A stretch of DNA of 51,789 nt from an uncultured Acidimicrobiaceae bacterium (GCA_903919455.1 CAIXIJ010000070.1:1-51789); one strand, 5' to 3'. Shown: positions 33,048 to 42,106, numbered from the stretch's first letter. A program made the numbers and translations. The notes: a model not told the origin generated them from the sequence alone.

Positions 33048-35581
33048 GCGCACCTCGCAGCATGGTGACCCGCATCTGCGGTCTCGCCACCCTGATCGGC
33101 ATTGCCGCAGCCATCACGCTGGCCACCCTCCCCAAGAGCGACGCCATTCGGCACTCGCCTTGGTGGATGGTGATCGTGATCGCCGCCGGTTATGCGCTCG
33201 CTGAGCGCACGGTGTTCCACTTCGAGTTCCGCCGCGAGGCCATCTCGTTCTCCATGTCGGAAGTTCCGACGGTCTTCGCTCTGGTGTACCTCGCACCAGG
33301 GCCGGCGGTGGCTGCGAGGCTCGTGGGCTCGCTGGTGATCATCGCCTTCAAGTGGCGTTCGCCGCTCTACAAGCTCTACTTCAATGCCGCGCTGTTCGCC
33401 CTCGAACTCGGCATCGCCTACCAGCTCACCCAACGGGTGTATCTGTGGCGCCCGGGCTCGAGCGTCGTCTTGCTGTTCGCCCTGGCCATCGACTTCTCGA
33501 TCGCCTTCATCATCGGCTCGGTGTTGGTCTCCGCCGCCATCTCACTGATCGAAGGTGGCTTCAAGGAGCGCCTCATCGGCGAACTTCGAGTTTCGGGCTG
33601 GGTGCTTCCGCTCAACGCGCTCGTCGCCGCATCGATGCTGGCGCCCACGTTGATGTCGCCGTGGCTCGCCATCATCTCCGCCGTGCCGCTGTTCGCACTG
33701 TGGGGCGTGATGCGTGGGTACGGCAGCCTCGAGCAGCGCTACCGCGACCTCGACGCCCTGCATGGTTTCATTCGCAAGGTTGCACCGTCGCTCGACCTGT
33801 TCGAAGTAGCCGCCACCGCTGCCACCGAAGCCGCAAGCGGACTCCGCGCACGCAGGGCCTCGATCGTGGTGTTCGACGACACCAACGGGAACAAGCGCTT
33901 CGACGTGGGTGCACGACTGCCACAGCTGCCCAACGGCACGCATGATCATCGCTGGGCCACCATCTTCGACACGCCCGAGGCGACCCTCCTCGACCCCATC
34001 GCGAGCAAGGAACTGGGCCTCGACCAACTCACCGACGTCGGCCAGGTGATTGTCGCCCCCATCACGGACTCCGGTTCGGTGCTCGGCGTGCTGGCGCTGG
34101 CTGAACGCGACGGCGCCGAGGATCGCTTCTCTGCCAGCGACGTCGCTCGACTGGCAACGATGGTGGACCAACTGGCACCCACGTTGCGCAAGGCGATGCT
34201 GCACGAGCGAATCGAGTTCGAGGCGCGCCACGACTCGCTCACCACGCTCCCCAACCGGGGATCGTTCGAGCGTCTGGTCGACCAGGCCATCGCCGAGCTC
34301 GATCATGGCGCCCCGGATGTGGACGCCGACGGCGAGATCGGGATCGTCATCATGATGGACCTCGATCGCTTCAAGGAAGTGAACGACACGCTCGGTCACC
34401 ACGCAGGCGACGAGCTGCTGATCGAGTTCTCACGTCGCCTTCGTGCAGCGCTGCACCCCGACGACGTGCTGTCCCGTCTGGCCGGCGACGAGTTCGCCGT
34501 GCTGTGCCGCCGATCGGTCGACGGCATGCATCAGCTTGCTGGCCAACTCGTGAACGAGGCCCGTCGCCCGTTCTCTATCGACGGCCTCGACATCGTGGTC
34601 ACCATGAGCGTCGGTGTGGCCCCGATGGTCGGGAGCGTAAAGGACGCCAGCACCATGCTGCGCCGTGCCGATATCGCGATGTATGCCGCAAAGAACCAGC
34701 ACACCGGCTACGAGCTCTACCGCGACGACATCGACCGCCGCACCCCCGCCCGCCTCTCCATGCTCGGCGACCTGCGCAACGCGCTGGAGCAGCACGACCT
34801 CAAGGTGCACCTGCAGCCCAAGCTCGACCTCGCCACGGGCGTGGTGGTGGGCGTGGAAGCCCTCGCTCGCTGGTCGCACCCGCAGCGCGGTTATGTCTCC
34901 CCGGAAGACTTCGTGCACGTCGCCGAAGAGACCGGCCTCATCAAGCAGCTCACCGACCTCGTGCTCGAGGCATCCATCCAGCAGCTCGGCCGCCTGCGCG
35001 ACCACGGCCACCACCTCGGCCTCGCAGTGAACCTCTCCACGCACGACCTGCTCGACGAACTGCTCGCCGATCGGGTGCTTCGCCGCCTCGACCAGTACGG
35101 CGTGGATCCGGCGCTGCTGACGCTGGAGATCACCGAGTCGTCGCTGCTCATCGATGCCCCTCGAGCACGCAAGACGATCGATCGCCTGAACGAGAAGGGC
35201 ATCCGCCTATCGGTGGACGACTTCGGCACGGGCTACTCCTCGTTGAGCTACCTGCGCAAGCTGCCCGTGAGCGAACTGAAGATCGACCGCAGCTTTGTGA
35301 CCAACCTCCTCATCGACGATCAGGACGAGGTGATCGTGAAGTCGATCATCGATCTCGGCCACAACCTGGGCATGCAGGTGGTCGCCGAGGGCGTGGAGAC
35401 CGACGAGGTGATGAGCCGACTGCGGGGCTTTGGCTGCGACGTGGCCCAGGGCTTCGGCATCTGCCGGCCGATCCCCTACGACCAGTTCCTCACCTGGCTC
35501 AGCGCCACCGAGCACCCGAGCCGCCGCCAGGACCCGATGAGCGCCACCGAGTGGCGAGTGGACAACACGATCGAAAACTGA
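33044..35581 (+). CDS. Membrane GAF-GGDEF-EAL c-di-GMP signalling protein
   Basis: A bifunctional-type cyclic di-GMP protein of 845 residues. N-terminal membrane region with about seven helices (1-225, MASE-like), GAF domain (about 245-385), GGDEF domain (about 395-565) and EAL domain (585-830). The GGDEF signature reads AGDEF, a substitution still compatible with cyclase activity in some proteins. The EAL domain keeps EALAR, NLST, ITESSLL, DDFGTGYSSL, KIDRSFV and VAEGVET, so phosphodiesterase activity is likely. GTG 33044 overlaps the subtilase stop by four bases. The coupling suggests that membrane sensing and c-di-GMP turnover are linked to production of the surface protease. Confidence 0.9.
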   Translation: MSAPRSMVTRICGLATLIGIAAAITLATLPKSDAIRHSPWWMVIVIAAGYALAERTVFHFEFRREAISFSMSEVPTVFALVYLAPGPAVAARLVGSLVIIAFKWRSPLYKLYFNAALFALELGIAYQLTQRVYLWRPGSSVVLLFALAIDFSIAFIIGSVLVSAAISLIEGGFKERLIGELRVSGWVLPLNALVAASMLAPTLMSPWLAIISAVPLFALWGVMRGYGSLEQRYRDLDALHGFIRKVAPSLDLFEVAATAATEAASGLRARRASIVVFDDTNGNKRFDVGARLPQLPNGTHDHRWATIFDTPEATLLDPIASKELGLDQLTDVGQVIVAPITDSGSVLGVLALAERDGAEDRFSASDVARLATMVDQLAPTLRKAMLHERIEFEARHDSLTTLPNRGSFERLVDQAIAELDHGAPDVDADGEIGIVIMMDLDRFKEVNDTLGHHAGDELLIEFSRRLRAALHPDDVLSRLAGDEFAVLCRRSVDGMHQLAGQLVNEARRPFSIDGLDIVVTMSVGVAPMVGSVKDASTMLRRADIAMYAAKNQHTGYELYRDDIDRRTPARLSMLGDLRNALEQHDLKVHLQPKLDLATGVVVGVEALARWSHPQRGYVSPEDFVHVAEETGLIKQLTDLVLEASIQQLGRLRDHGHHLGLAVNLSTHDLLDELLADRVLRRLDQYGVDPALLTLEITESSLLIDAPRARKTIDRLNEKGIRLSVDDFGTGYSSLSYLRKLPVSELKIDRSFVTNLLIDDQDEVIVKSIIDLGHNLGMQVVAEGVETDEVMSRLRGFGCDVAQGFGICRPIPYDQFLTWLSATEHPSRRQDPMSATEWRVDNTIEN

Positions 35582-35656
35582 GCGAGACGGCCGAACTCTC
35601 CCCGTGGTGGACCGCCAATGTTTGGTAAAGGTTTGGTAGGAGATTGGTCTTACGAC

Positions 35657-35685
35657 TTGCGACCTAGGTACTCGTCGTGTTTACT
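35657..35685 (+). promoter_or_regulatory. Sigma-70-like promoter for a candidate small RNA
   Basis: -35 TTGCGA (35657-35662), a 17-bp spacer and -10 TTTACT (35680-35685), in an AT-richer patch 75 bp after the GGDEF-EAL gene. Transcription would begin near 35692. Two TTTGGTA direct repeats 11 bp apart (35621 and 35632) lie just upstream and could bind a regulator. Confidence 0.5.
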
Positions 35686-35691
35686 GAATTT

Positions 35692-35806
35692 CACAACGAC
35701 AGCTCCCGCAACCGCTGTCATGGATCCGCTGGCTGATTCCCGTCTCGCCAGCGTGAGCCCTAGAAACCGCACCGGCATCCCGTCGCCGGTGCGGTTTCCG
35801 TTTTGG
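35692..35806 (+). ncRNA. Candidate small RNA: three stem-loops each with a UCCCG loop
   Basis: Three hairpins follow one another. H1 is GACAGC/GCTGTC (35698-35703 with 35714-35719), loop TCCCGCAACC. H2 is CGCTGGC/GCCAGCG (35727-35733 with 35747-35753), loop TGATTCCCGTCTC. H3 is a perfect 14-bp stem (35763-35776 with 35785-35798), loop ATCCCGTC, followed by CGTTTT and so a likely terminator. All three loops expose TCCCG, which could pair with G-rich ribosome-binding sites. A promoter lies upstream. No credible protein is encoded here. It is not the known 6C RNA, whose loops carry six cytosines, but the idea is similar. Confidence 0.5.
35763..35798 (+). terminator. Strong intrinsic terminator (14-bp stem)
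   Basis: GAAACCGCACCGGC pairs perfectly with its complement across an 8-base loop, followed by CGTTTT on the plus strand. It would end both the candidate small RNA and any read-through from the GGDEF-EAL gene. Confidence 0.8.
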
Positions 35807-35907
35807 CCATGAAGCGTCGTCAACCCCGAGCGAAACGATGAAGTGGAGCGGCAGCCGAAAAAGCAGAGGGCCACTCGCCTCGGTGGAGGGAGTGGCGCTC
35901 TGTGTTG

Positions 35908-35980
35908 CAGCCCCAACGGGATTCGAACCCGTGCCGCCACCTTGAGAGGGTGGTGTCCTAGGCCACTAGACGATGGGGCC
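35908..35980 (-). tRNA. tRNA-Glu (anticodon CTC)
   Basis: On the minus strand a 73-base cloverleaf. The acceptor GGCCCCA pairs with TGGGGCT (a G-U at the first pair). The anticodon stem CCACC/GGTGG surrounds the loop CTCTCAA, giving CTC. The T-arm contains GGTTCGAATCC, and the discriminator is G. CCA is not encoded. It reads GAG, the major Glu codon in high-GC genomes. Confidence 0.93.
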
Positions 35981-36012
35981 AAGCCGCACCGTGGCCGGAG
36001 CCACGTATGTAG

Positions 36013-36084
36013 TTGGGGAGCAAGGAATCGAACCCTGAATAACAGAACCAGAATCTGCTGTGTTGCCTGTTACACCACTCCCCA
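36013..36084 (-). tRNA. tRNA-Gln (anticodon CTG)
   Basis: On the minus strand the acceptor TGGGGAG pairs with CTCCCCA. The anticodon stem GCAGA/TCTGT holds the loop TTCTGGT, giving CTG, and the T-arm is GGGTTCGATTCC. CCA is not encoded. It lies 32 bp upstream of tRNA-Glu and is probably in the same transcript. Confidence 0.93.
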
Positions 36085-36196
36085 TCGGGTTTCCCCGAAG
36101 GCGCATGAACTCTAGCAACGCACCCGCACAACGACACCCTCGCAGCAACGACAGCTGCAAAAACACGAGCGGCCGATTCGGTCCCCCGACCGGTGC

Positions 36197-36856
36197 TCAG
36201 CCGGTGATCCGCAGCAGAGCATCGAATCCGATGATGCGACCCACCGACACGCCGACGGCTTCCTTCATCTCGTGCCTGAACCTTGCGGCTCCCACCACTG
36301 GGCTGGTTCGAGTGGGCGACACATACGCCGTCAGGCCGAGCTCTTCACTGGTGAGGCGAATGCGTAGCGAGTGATACGGGTCGCTCACCAGGAGTACTCT
36401 CTGCAGCCCGCGGGCGTGGAGTAGCGATGCCGCTTCGCGCAGCGACTCATACGACGTGGCGCCACCCGCCTGCTCGATGGCCGACGTGGGTACGCCGTGC
36501 TCACCGAGGTAGACCGCCGAGGCCTGCGCCTCGGTGAAACGATCGCCGGGTTGCTTGCTGCCGGTGGTGATCACCAGCGGCGCCATCCCCTGTCGCCACA
36601 ACTCCACCACGTGGTCCAGCCTCGATGCCAACTGCGGCGACGGCCTTCCGTCGTACTGCGCCGCGCCCATCACCACGATGGCATCCACCGGCCGAGCCTG
36701 GTCGCTGTTACCCGTTCGATGCACAAGCCACAGGTTGACGACGTAGTACGCCCCACACACCAGCACCAGAGCGATCACCAGTCGCAGCGCACGCCGCAGA
36801 CGGCGACGGGAGTGTCCGTCTGCCAGCACGGCGGGAGCGTCGGACAGGCGCGTCAC
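36197..36856 (-). CDS. DUF218 (YdcF/SanA-like) membrane-anchored protein
   Basis: A 219-residue protein. A basic N-terminus and one membrane anchor ([22 protein letters not shown]) precede a DUF218 domain: [61 protein letters not shown] and [15 protein letters not shown]. Relatives such as SanA/ElyC act in cell-envelope processes; the biochemical activity is unknown. Its GTG start overlaps the gltX stop by four bases (GTGA), so it is coupled to gltX. Confidence 0.83.
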   Translation of the reverse strand: MTRLSDAPAVLADGHSRRRLRRALRLVIALVLVCGAYYVVNLWLVHRTGNSDQARPVDAIVVMGAAQYDGRPSPQLASRLDHVVELWRQGMAPLVITTGSKQPGDRFTEAQASAVYLGEHGVPTSAIEQAGGATSYESLREAASLLHARGLQRVLLVSDPYHSLRIRLTSEELGLTAYVSPTRTSPVVGAARFRHEMKEAVGVSVGRIIGFDALLRITG

Positions 36857-38265
36857 CCGATGGTGGCGTCCGCGTTCCGGAGACGCCGTAGCGTCTCGTC
36901 GCGACCCAAGAACTCGAGCGACTCGAACAGCGGCGGGCCCACGGTGCGCCCCGTGATGGCCACCCGCACCGGCGCCTGCGCCTTGCCGGGTTTGGCGAAC
37001 CCGTTCGCTTCGGCGGCCTGCTCGAACGCGGCCTTCAACTCGTCGGCACTCCAGTCGGCGACTGCTTCGAATGCTGCACTGCTGGACCGCAGGACACCCA
37101 CCAGGTCTGGCGTGGCGGTGGCCTTCGCCCACGCGTCGGCATCGATGGCCGGTTCGGCGAGGAACATGAAGTCGACCACACCCAGCGCCTCCGCCAGCGT
37201 GGTGGCGCGAGGCTGGATGACGGGCGCCATCGCGAGGAATACCTCCTCGTCGAACCGGTCGGCAGGGAACGGCGCATCGGCGGCCAGCAACCACGGGCGG
37301 CAGGCCTCGAGGAACTCGGCGGGCGACATGCTGCGGATGTAGTCGCCGTTGAACGCGGCAAGCTTCTTCAGATCGAAGAAGGCCGGCGAATGGTTCACGT
37401 CTTCGAGGCGGAAGTCGGCTTCCATCTGGGCCCACGGCTGGATCTCCTCGCCACCCTTGGGCATCCAGCCCAGGGTCATGAGGTAATTCACCATCGCGTC
37501 GGCGAGATAGCCCTCGTCGCGGTACATCTCCAGCGCCACCTTGTCGCGACGCTTCGACAGCTTCTTGCGGGCCTCGTTCACCAGCACCGGCACATGGGCC
37601 CACACCGGAGGCTCGTGGCCGAGGGCCTCCCACATCATCTGTTGCTTGGGAGTGTTCGGCAGGTGCTCTTCCGCTCGCACCACATGCGAGATCGACATCG
37701 TCATGTCGTCGACCACGTTGGCCAGCAGGAACATCGGGGTGCCGTTCCCGCGCAGCAGCACGAAGTCTTCGATGAGCGAGTTGTCGAAGGTGACTTCGCC
37801 GCGCACGAGGTCGTGCACCACCGTGGTACCTGCCGGCACCTTGAAACGCAGCACGTGACCCGGGCCCGGCCCGAGGCCACGGTTGCGCGACCAGCCCTGA
37901 TAGCCCTGGTTGCCCTCGGCCTTGTTCCGCGCCTCCACATCGGCGCCAGTCATGTCGCAGTAGTACGCGTCGCCCTGCTCGAACAGGCGCTGCGCTGCAG
38001 CAACGTGCTGCTCGGCGTAGTTGCTCTGGAAGTACGGACCCTCGAAGTGCGGGTCGTCGGTGTGCACACCGATCCAGGCCAACGCGTCGATGATGCCCTG
38101 GGTCCATTCCGGCCTGTTTCGCTCGGCGTCGGTGTCTTCGATACGCAGCACGAACGTGCCGCCCATGCTGCGAGCCAACGCCCAGTTCCACAGCGCGGTG
38201 CGAGCACCACCCACGTGGAAGAAACCGGTGGGCGAAGGAGCGAAGCGGAAGCGAGGACCAGTCAT
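36853..38265 (-). CDS. gltX: Glutamyl-tRNA synthetase
   Basis: Class I aminoacyl-tRNA synthetase, 470 residues. The HIGH-type motif reads [15 protein letters not shown], GluRS-specific segments are [14 protein letters not shown] and [15 protein letters not shown], and the KMSKS-type motif is [10 protein letters not shown]. In bacteria lacking glutaminyl-tRNA synthetase this enzyme also charges tRNA-Gln with Glu for later amidation by GatCAB. The tRNA-Gln and tRNA-Glu genes lie downstream on the same strand, which fits such a non-discriminating role. TAGCCT sits nine bases before ATG 38265, consistent with a very short leader. Confidence 0.95.
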   Translation of the reverse strand: MTGPRFRFAPSPTGFFHVGGARTALWNWALARSMGGTFVLRIEDTDAERNRPEWTQGIIDALAWIGVHTDDPHFEGPYFQSNYAEQHVAAAQRLFEQGDAYYCDMTGADVEARNKAEGNQGYQGWSRNRGLGPGPGHVLRFKVPAGTTVVHDLVRGEVTFDNSLIEDFVLLRGNGTPMFLLANVVDDMTMSISHVVRAEEHLPNTPKQQMMWEALGHEPPVWAHVPVLVNEARKKLSKRRDKVALEMYRDEGYLADAMVNYLMTLGWMPKGGEEIQPWAQMEADFRLEDVNHSPAFFDLKKLAAFNGDYIRSMSPAEFLEACRPWLLAADAPFPADRFDEEVFLAMAPVIQPRATTLAEALGVVDFMFLAEPAIDADAWAKATATPDLVGVLRSSSAAFEAVADWSADELKAAFEQAAEANGFAKPGKAQAPVRVAITGRTVGPPLFESLEFLGRDETLRRLRNADATIG

Positions 38266-38291
38266 GCCGAACCGAGGCTAGCGGCAGGGTC

Positions 38292-41200
38292 TTACGCGAG
38301 TAGGGCGAGCGTGCGGAGTTGACGCACGGCCACCGTGAGCGTGGTGAGGTCGTGGACATCCACGCGGCGCAGGTCGGTGAAGATGGCAACGGATGTGCCG
38401 ATGATGCCCTCGAACTGATGGAACCAATCGGGGGCACCACCCACCTTCAGTGCATCGGAGGTGAGCTCACTCAGCCCCGTCACCAGATCGTCGCGCAGCG
38501 CCGCACGAGCCTGTGTCTGCCAACGGGTGCCGCGCGGCAGTCCGCCGATGGCCTCCCAGAGCCACTGCAGGTCGAGCAGTTCGAACACCTGCCAGTAGGT
38601 AGACGCCACTCGGCCCACGGGGTGACCGGTCCGGGTGGCGAGATCGAGCGCATCCAGCCCGGTGTGCAGCAACGGCCACTGCACGCTGCGTTGGGCAAGG
38701 TCTTCCGGTACCCCTGCCGCAAGACGGCCAGCCTCCTTCGCAAACACCGCTTCGCGCATGCGCCCCTGAAGATGCCCCTCCAGGCTGACGGCAAGCTCAC
38801 CCATGCCACTCTGCAGCTCATGCACGGCCGTCCCGATGTCGACAGGGAGCGAGCGATGCCGCAGCAGCCATAGCGTGACTCGCTCGGCCATCGAGCGAAG
38901 TTCCAGGAACAGCTCCATCTGCACATCGGCCTTCACCGTGCCGGTAAGGGCCTCCACGCGATCCCAGAGCCCAACCAGTCCGAGGATGTCGCGGGCAGCC
39001 ACCCAGGCTCGTGCCATTTCGACGATGCTCATACCCGTCTCTTCCGACACACGATGGTCGAAGGAGATGCCCGACAGATTCACCAGTTGATTACCCAACT
39101 GCGTGGCGATGATTTCGCGGCGCAGGCGATGGCTCTTCATCTCCTCGGCGAACTCGGTGCGCAGTCGCTCGGGGAAGTACCGCACAAGCTCGGGTTCGAG
39201 GTACGGGTCGTCGGGCAGATCGCTCTGCGTGATCTCCGAGATGTCGGCGCTCTTCGTGTACGCCAACAGCACGGAGAACTCCGGCGTGGTGAGGCCTGCA
39301 CCCGACGCCTGACGTTCGGCGATCTGCCGGTCGGTGGGAAGAAACTCCAACGACCGATTCAGCCAGCCCTCGGCCTCCAACAGGTTCAGGTACCGACTGT
39401 GCACGTTCACCATCGGCAGCGCCTGACGGCGGGCGATGGCGAGCGCCAACGTCTGCGCACGGTTGTCGTCGAGTACCAGCTCGCCAACCTCGTCGGTCAT
39501 CGAGGCCAGAATCTCGTTGCGCTCCGCCTCCGTGAGCCGACCTGCCTGCACCGCGGCGCCGAGGAGGATCTTGATGTTCACCTCGTGGTCGCTGCAATCC
39601 ACGCCCGCCGAGTTGTCGATGGCGTCGGTGTTGATGAGGCCGCCCGAGAGAGCGAACTCCACGCGCCCGCGCTGGGTGAAGCCGAGGTTGCCGCCCTCCC
39701 CCACCATCCGACAACGAAGTTCGGCACCGTTCACTCGCACGCCATCGTTCGCCCGATCGCCGACGTCGGCATGGGTTTCTCCGGCGGCCTTCACATAGGT
39801 GCCGATGCCACCGTTCCACAACAGATCGACGGGAGCGCGCAGGATGGCCGACATCAGTTCGTTCGGAGTGAACGACTCGCGATCCGTGCCGAGACGCCGA
39901 CGAACGGCTTCGCTGATCTCGATGGTCTTCAGCGAGCGGGGGTACACGCCACCGCCGGGCGAGATGAGCGATGGGTCGTAGTCGGCCCAACTGGAACGCT
40001 GGAGTGCGAACAGCCGAAGCCGCTCTTGGAACGACCCAGCAGTGTCGGGGTCGGGGTCGAGGAAGATGTGCCGGTGGTCGAACGCTGCCACGAGCTTCAG
40101 GTGCGGCGAACGCAGCAGGCCATTGCCGAACACATCGCCACTCATATCGCCGACGCCCACCACCGTGAGTTCGTCGGTTTCCACGTCCTTCCCCAGTGCC
40201 GCGGCGTGGCGGCGCACGCTCTCCCAAGCCCCACGGGCGGTGATGCCCATGGCCTTGTGGTCGTAGCCCACGCTGCCGCCCGAGGCGAATGCGTCGTCGA
40301 GCCAGAAGCCGTAGTCGCGTGCGATCCCGTTGGCGATGTCGCTGAACGTGGCGGTGCCCTTGTCGGCAGCCACGACCAGGTACGGATCGTCGGCGTCGTA
40401 GCGCACCGTGTGCTCCGGCGGCACGATGGCGTCGCCCACGATGTTGTCGGTGAGATCCAAGAGGCCCGCAATGAATTGCCGATAGCAGGCCACCCCCTCC
40501 GCCCTGAACTCATCGGGGTTCGTGGGGGGCCGCTTCAGCACGAACCCACCTTTGGCTCCGGTGGGCACGATGACCGCGTTCTTCACGATCTGTGCCTTCA
40601 CCAGACCGAGGATCTCGGTGCGGAAGTCTTCGCGACGATCGCTCCAGCGCAGGCCGCCGCGGGCGATGCGACCGTTACGCAGATGCACCCCTTCCAGCCG
40701 TGGTGAGCACATCCAGATCTCGAACATCGGGCGCGGCAACGGCAGGTCGGGCACCTTCGTTGCATCGAACTTGAATGCCAGCACATCTCGGTGCCCGGCG
40801 TTCGGGCCGGGCCGAAATGCGTTGGTGCGCACCGTGGCTTCCAGCAGCGCCAGCAGTGCCCGCAGGGTGCGATCGTCATCGAGACTGGGCACGGCATCGA
40901 GAGCGGTCAGTACCGCCGCACGCTGCTCGGCGGCATCAGCGGTATCGGGGACACCGGGGCGGGGCGAGAAGCGCAACTCGAACAACGCCACCAACTGGGC
41001 GGCGATGGCAGCATGGCGAGCGAGCGTGGTCTCGATGTACTGCTGGCTGAAGGGGAACCCGATCTGGCGCAGGTAGCGCGAGTAGGCGCGCAGCACCTCC
41101 ACCTGACGAGCCGTAAGGCCTGCCAGGAGCACGAGACGGTTCAAGCCATCTACTTCCACCGTGTTGGTGAACTCGGCCACGAACGCTCGCTGCACCTCCG

Positions 41201-41651
41201 CCCGGGCGTCGTCGCTCAAAGTAACCCCGGGGGGCACCTCCACGCCCACGTCGTGGACCCATACGCCATCGGCGATCGCAAAGTGAAAGGCCCGCTCGTC
41301 GATGGCGCGAAAGCCGAGGTGATCGAGCAACGGCAGCAGGTCGGAGATCGGCACGGCCGACCCACGGTGGTACACACGAAAACGCCACTGGTGCTCGGCA
41401 GCCTCTTCGAAGTGCATCATCGAGGTCTCGACGCCCGCGCCGTCGGCCGAGGAAGCGAGGCGATCCACGATCGGCAGGTCGATGGCCGCGCTGTTCGGCC
41501 AGTTCAACTCGTCGTAGCCAGCGGGTACGAGCGGTAGCAATCGTGCAAGCAGCGCATCGGTGGCCGCGGCCCCGTGCTCGCCCGCCAACACTGCGCGTAA
41601 TGCAGCAGCCCAATCGTCGGCCACCTCACCGGCGGCCACCTTGATGCTCAC
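38292..41651 (-). CDS. NAD-specific glutamate dehydrogenase, compact form
   Basis: Oxidative deamination of glutamate to 2-oxoglutarate with NAD+, feeding carbon to the TCA cycle. Catalytic motifs are RGGLRWSDRREDFRTEI (from 331), KNAVIVPTGAKGGF (357-370) and the nucleotide-binding GVGDMSGDVFGNG (499-511). The family's C-terminal helical domain is complete. At 1,119 residues it is about 500 shorter than the Streptomyces, Mycobacterium and Pseudomonas enzymes. The missing part is N-terminal: only one ACT-like segment (FRVYHRGSAVPISDLLPLL, about 91-109) precedes the catalytic core. The upstream 83 bp are non-coding, so this is not a missed start. GTG 41651 has a GGAAGGA site 10-16 bases upstream. 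Confidence 0.9.
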   Translation of the reverse strand: MSIKVAAGEVADDWAAALRAVLAGEHGAAATDALLARLLPLVPAGYDELNWPNSAAIDLPIVDRLASSADGAGVETSMMHFEEAAEHQWRFRVYHRGSAVPISDLLPLLDHLGFRAIDERAFHFAIADGVWVHDVGVEVPPGVTLSDDARAEVQRAFVAEFTNTVEVDGLNRLVLLAGLTARQVEVLRAYSRYLRQIGFPFSQQYIETTLARHAAIAAQLVALFELRFSPRPGVPDTADAAEQRAAVLTALDAVPSLDDDRTLRALLALLEATVRTNAFRPGPNAGHRDVLAFKFDATKVPDLPLPRPMFEIWMCSPRLEGVHLRNGRIARGGLRWSDRREDFRTEILGLVKAQIVKNAVIVPTGAKGGFVLKRPPTNPDEFRAEGVACYRQFIAGLLDLTDNIVGDAIVPPEHTVRYDADDPYLVVAADKGTATFSDIANGIARDYGFWLDDAFASGGSVGYDHKAMGITARGAWESVRRHAAALGKDVETDELTVVGVGDMSGDVFGNGLLRSPHLKLVAAFDHRHIFLDPDPDTAGSFQERLRLFALQRSSWADYDPSLISPGGGVYPRSLKTIEISEAVRRRLGTDRESFTPNELMSAILRAPVDLLWNGGIGTYVKAAGETHADVGDRANDGVRVNGAELRCRMVGEGGNLGFTQRGRVEFALSGGLINTDAIDNSAGVDCSDHEVNIKILLGAAVQAGRLTEAERNEILASMTDEVGELVLDDNRAQTLALAIARRQALPMVNVHSRYLNLLEAEGWLNRSLEFLPTDRQIAERQASGAGLTTPEFSVLLAYTKSADISEITQSDLPDDPYLEPELVRYFPERLRTEFAEEMKSHRLRREIIATQLGNQLVNLSGISFDHRVSEETGMSIVEMARAWVAARDILGLVGLWDRVEALTGTVKADVQMELFLELRSMAERVTLWLLRHRSLPVDIGTAVHELQSGMGELAVSLEGHLQGRMREAVFAKEAGRLAAGVPEDLAQRSVQWPLLHTGLDALDLATRTGHPVGRVASTYWQVFELLDLQWLWEAIGGLPRGTRWQTQARAALRDDLVTGLSELTSDALKVGGAPDWFHQFEGIIGTSVAIFTDLRRVDVHDLTTLTVAVRQLRTLALLA

Positions 41652-41734
41652 GAGGATCCGTTCCTTCCCGACGACGCTGTCGTGATGTACGTACGTTCAG
41701 TGTGGCACAGGCACGCCGACAGTAAGTTGCGACC

Positions 41735-42106
41735 ATGCAGCAGATGAACGTGCTCGGCCAGGATCTTCAGTCGTGTTCCTACGACCCACTCACCGGGTAC
41801 TACCGCACGGGGTGCTGCGAGAACCGAGGTGACGACCCGGGCTTGCACGTGATCTGCGTGATCTGCACCGACGAGTTTCTGGCGTTCTCCGCCTCGGTGG
41901 GCAACGACCTGTCCACCCCCATGCCGCAGTACGGCTTCGCCGGGCTGAAGGCGGGCGACCAGTGGTGCCTGTGCGCATCGCGCTGGCAGGAAGCCTTCGA
42001 GGCCGACGCCGCGCCGAAGGTGCGTCTGGCGAGCACGCATGTCTCAGCCTTGGAGTACTGCTCGATGGCCGATCTGCGCTCACACGCTGTGGACCCCGAC
42101 GCATGA
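41735..42106 (+). CDS. DUF2237 family protein
   Basis: A 123-residue cytosolic protein of unknown function with the DUF2237 pattern: NVLGQDLQSCSYDPLTGYYRTGCC, then VICVICTDEFLAFSASVGNDL and the ending DQWCLCASRWQEAF with a conserved Cys/Trp region. TAAGTT ends six bases before ATG 41735, so its mRNA is predicted to start at the A of ATG. Overlaps the next gene (ATGA). Confidence 0.9.
   Translation: MQQMNVLGQDLQSCSYDPLTGYYRTGCCENRGDDPGLHVICVICTDEFLAFSASVGNDLSTPMPQYGFAGLKAGDQWCLCASRWQEAFEADAAPKVRLASTHVSALEYCSMADLRSHAVDPDA

Larger units (their letters stand above)
35582..35907. other. Non-coding interval after the GGDEF-EAL gene
   Basis: No credible protein gene is seen on either strand. The interval holds the TTTGGTA direct repeats, the promoter, the three-hairpin RNA candidate and its terminator, then about 100 bp without recognisable features up to the end of tRNA-Glu. 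Confidence 0.7.

Noticed and set aside
35618-35982. Small open frames on both strands in the interval before the tRNA genes
   Set aside because: They run through hairpins and the tRNA-Glu gene and show no protein-like features or ribosome sites.
35908-36084. Integrase attachment site at the tRNA genes
   Set aside because: No integrase gene or repeated tRNA 3' end is visible nearby.
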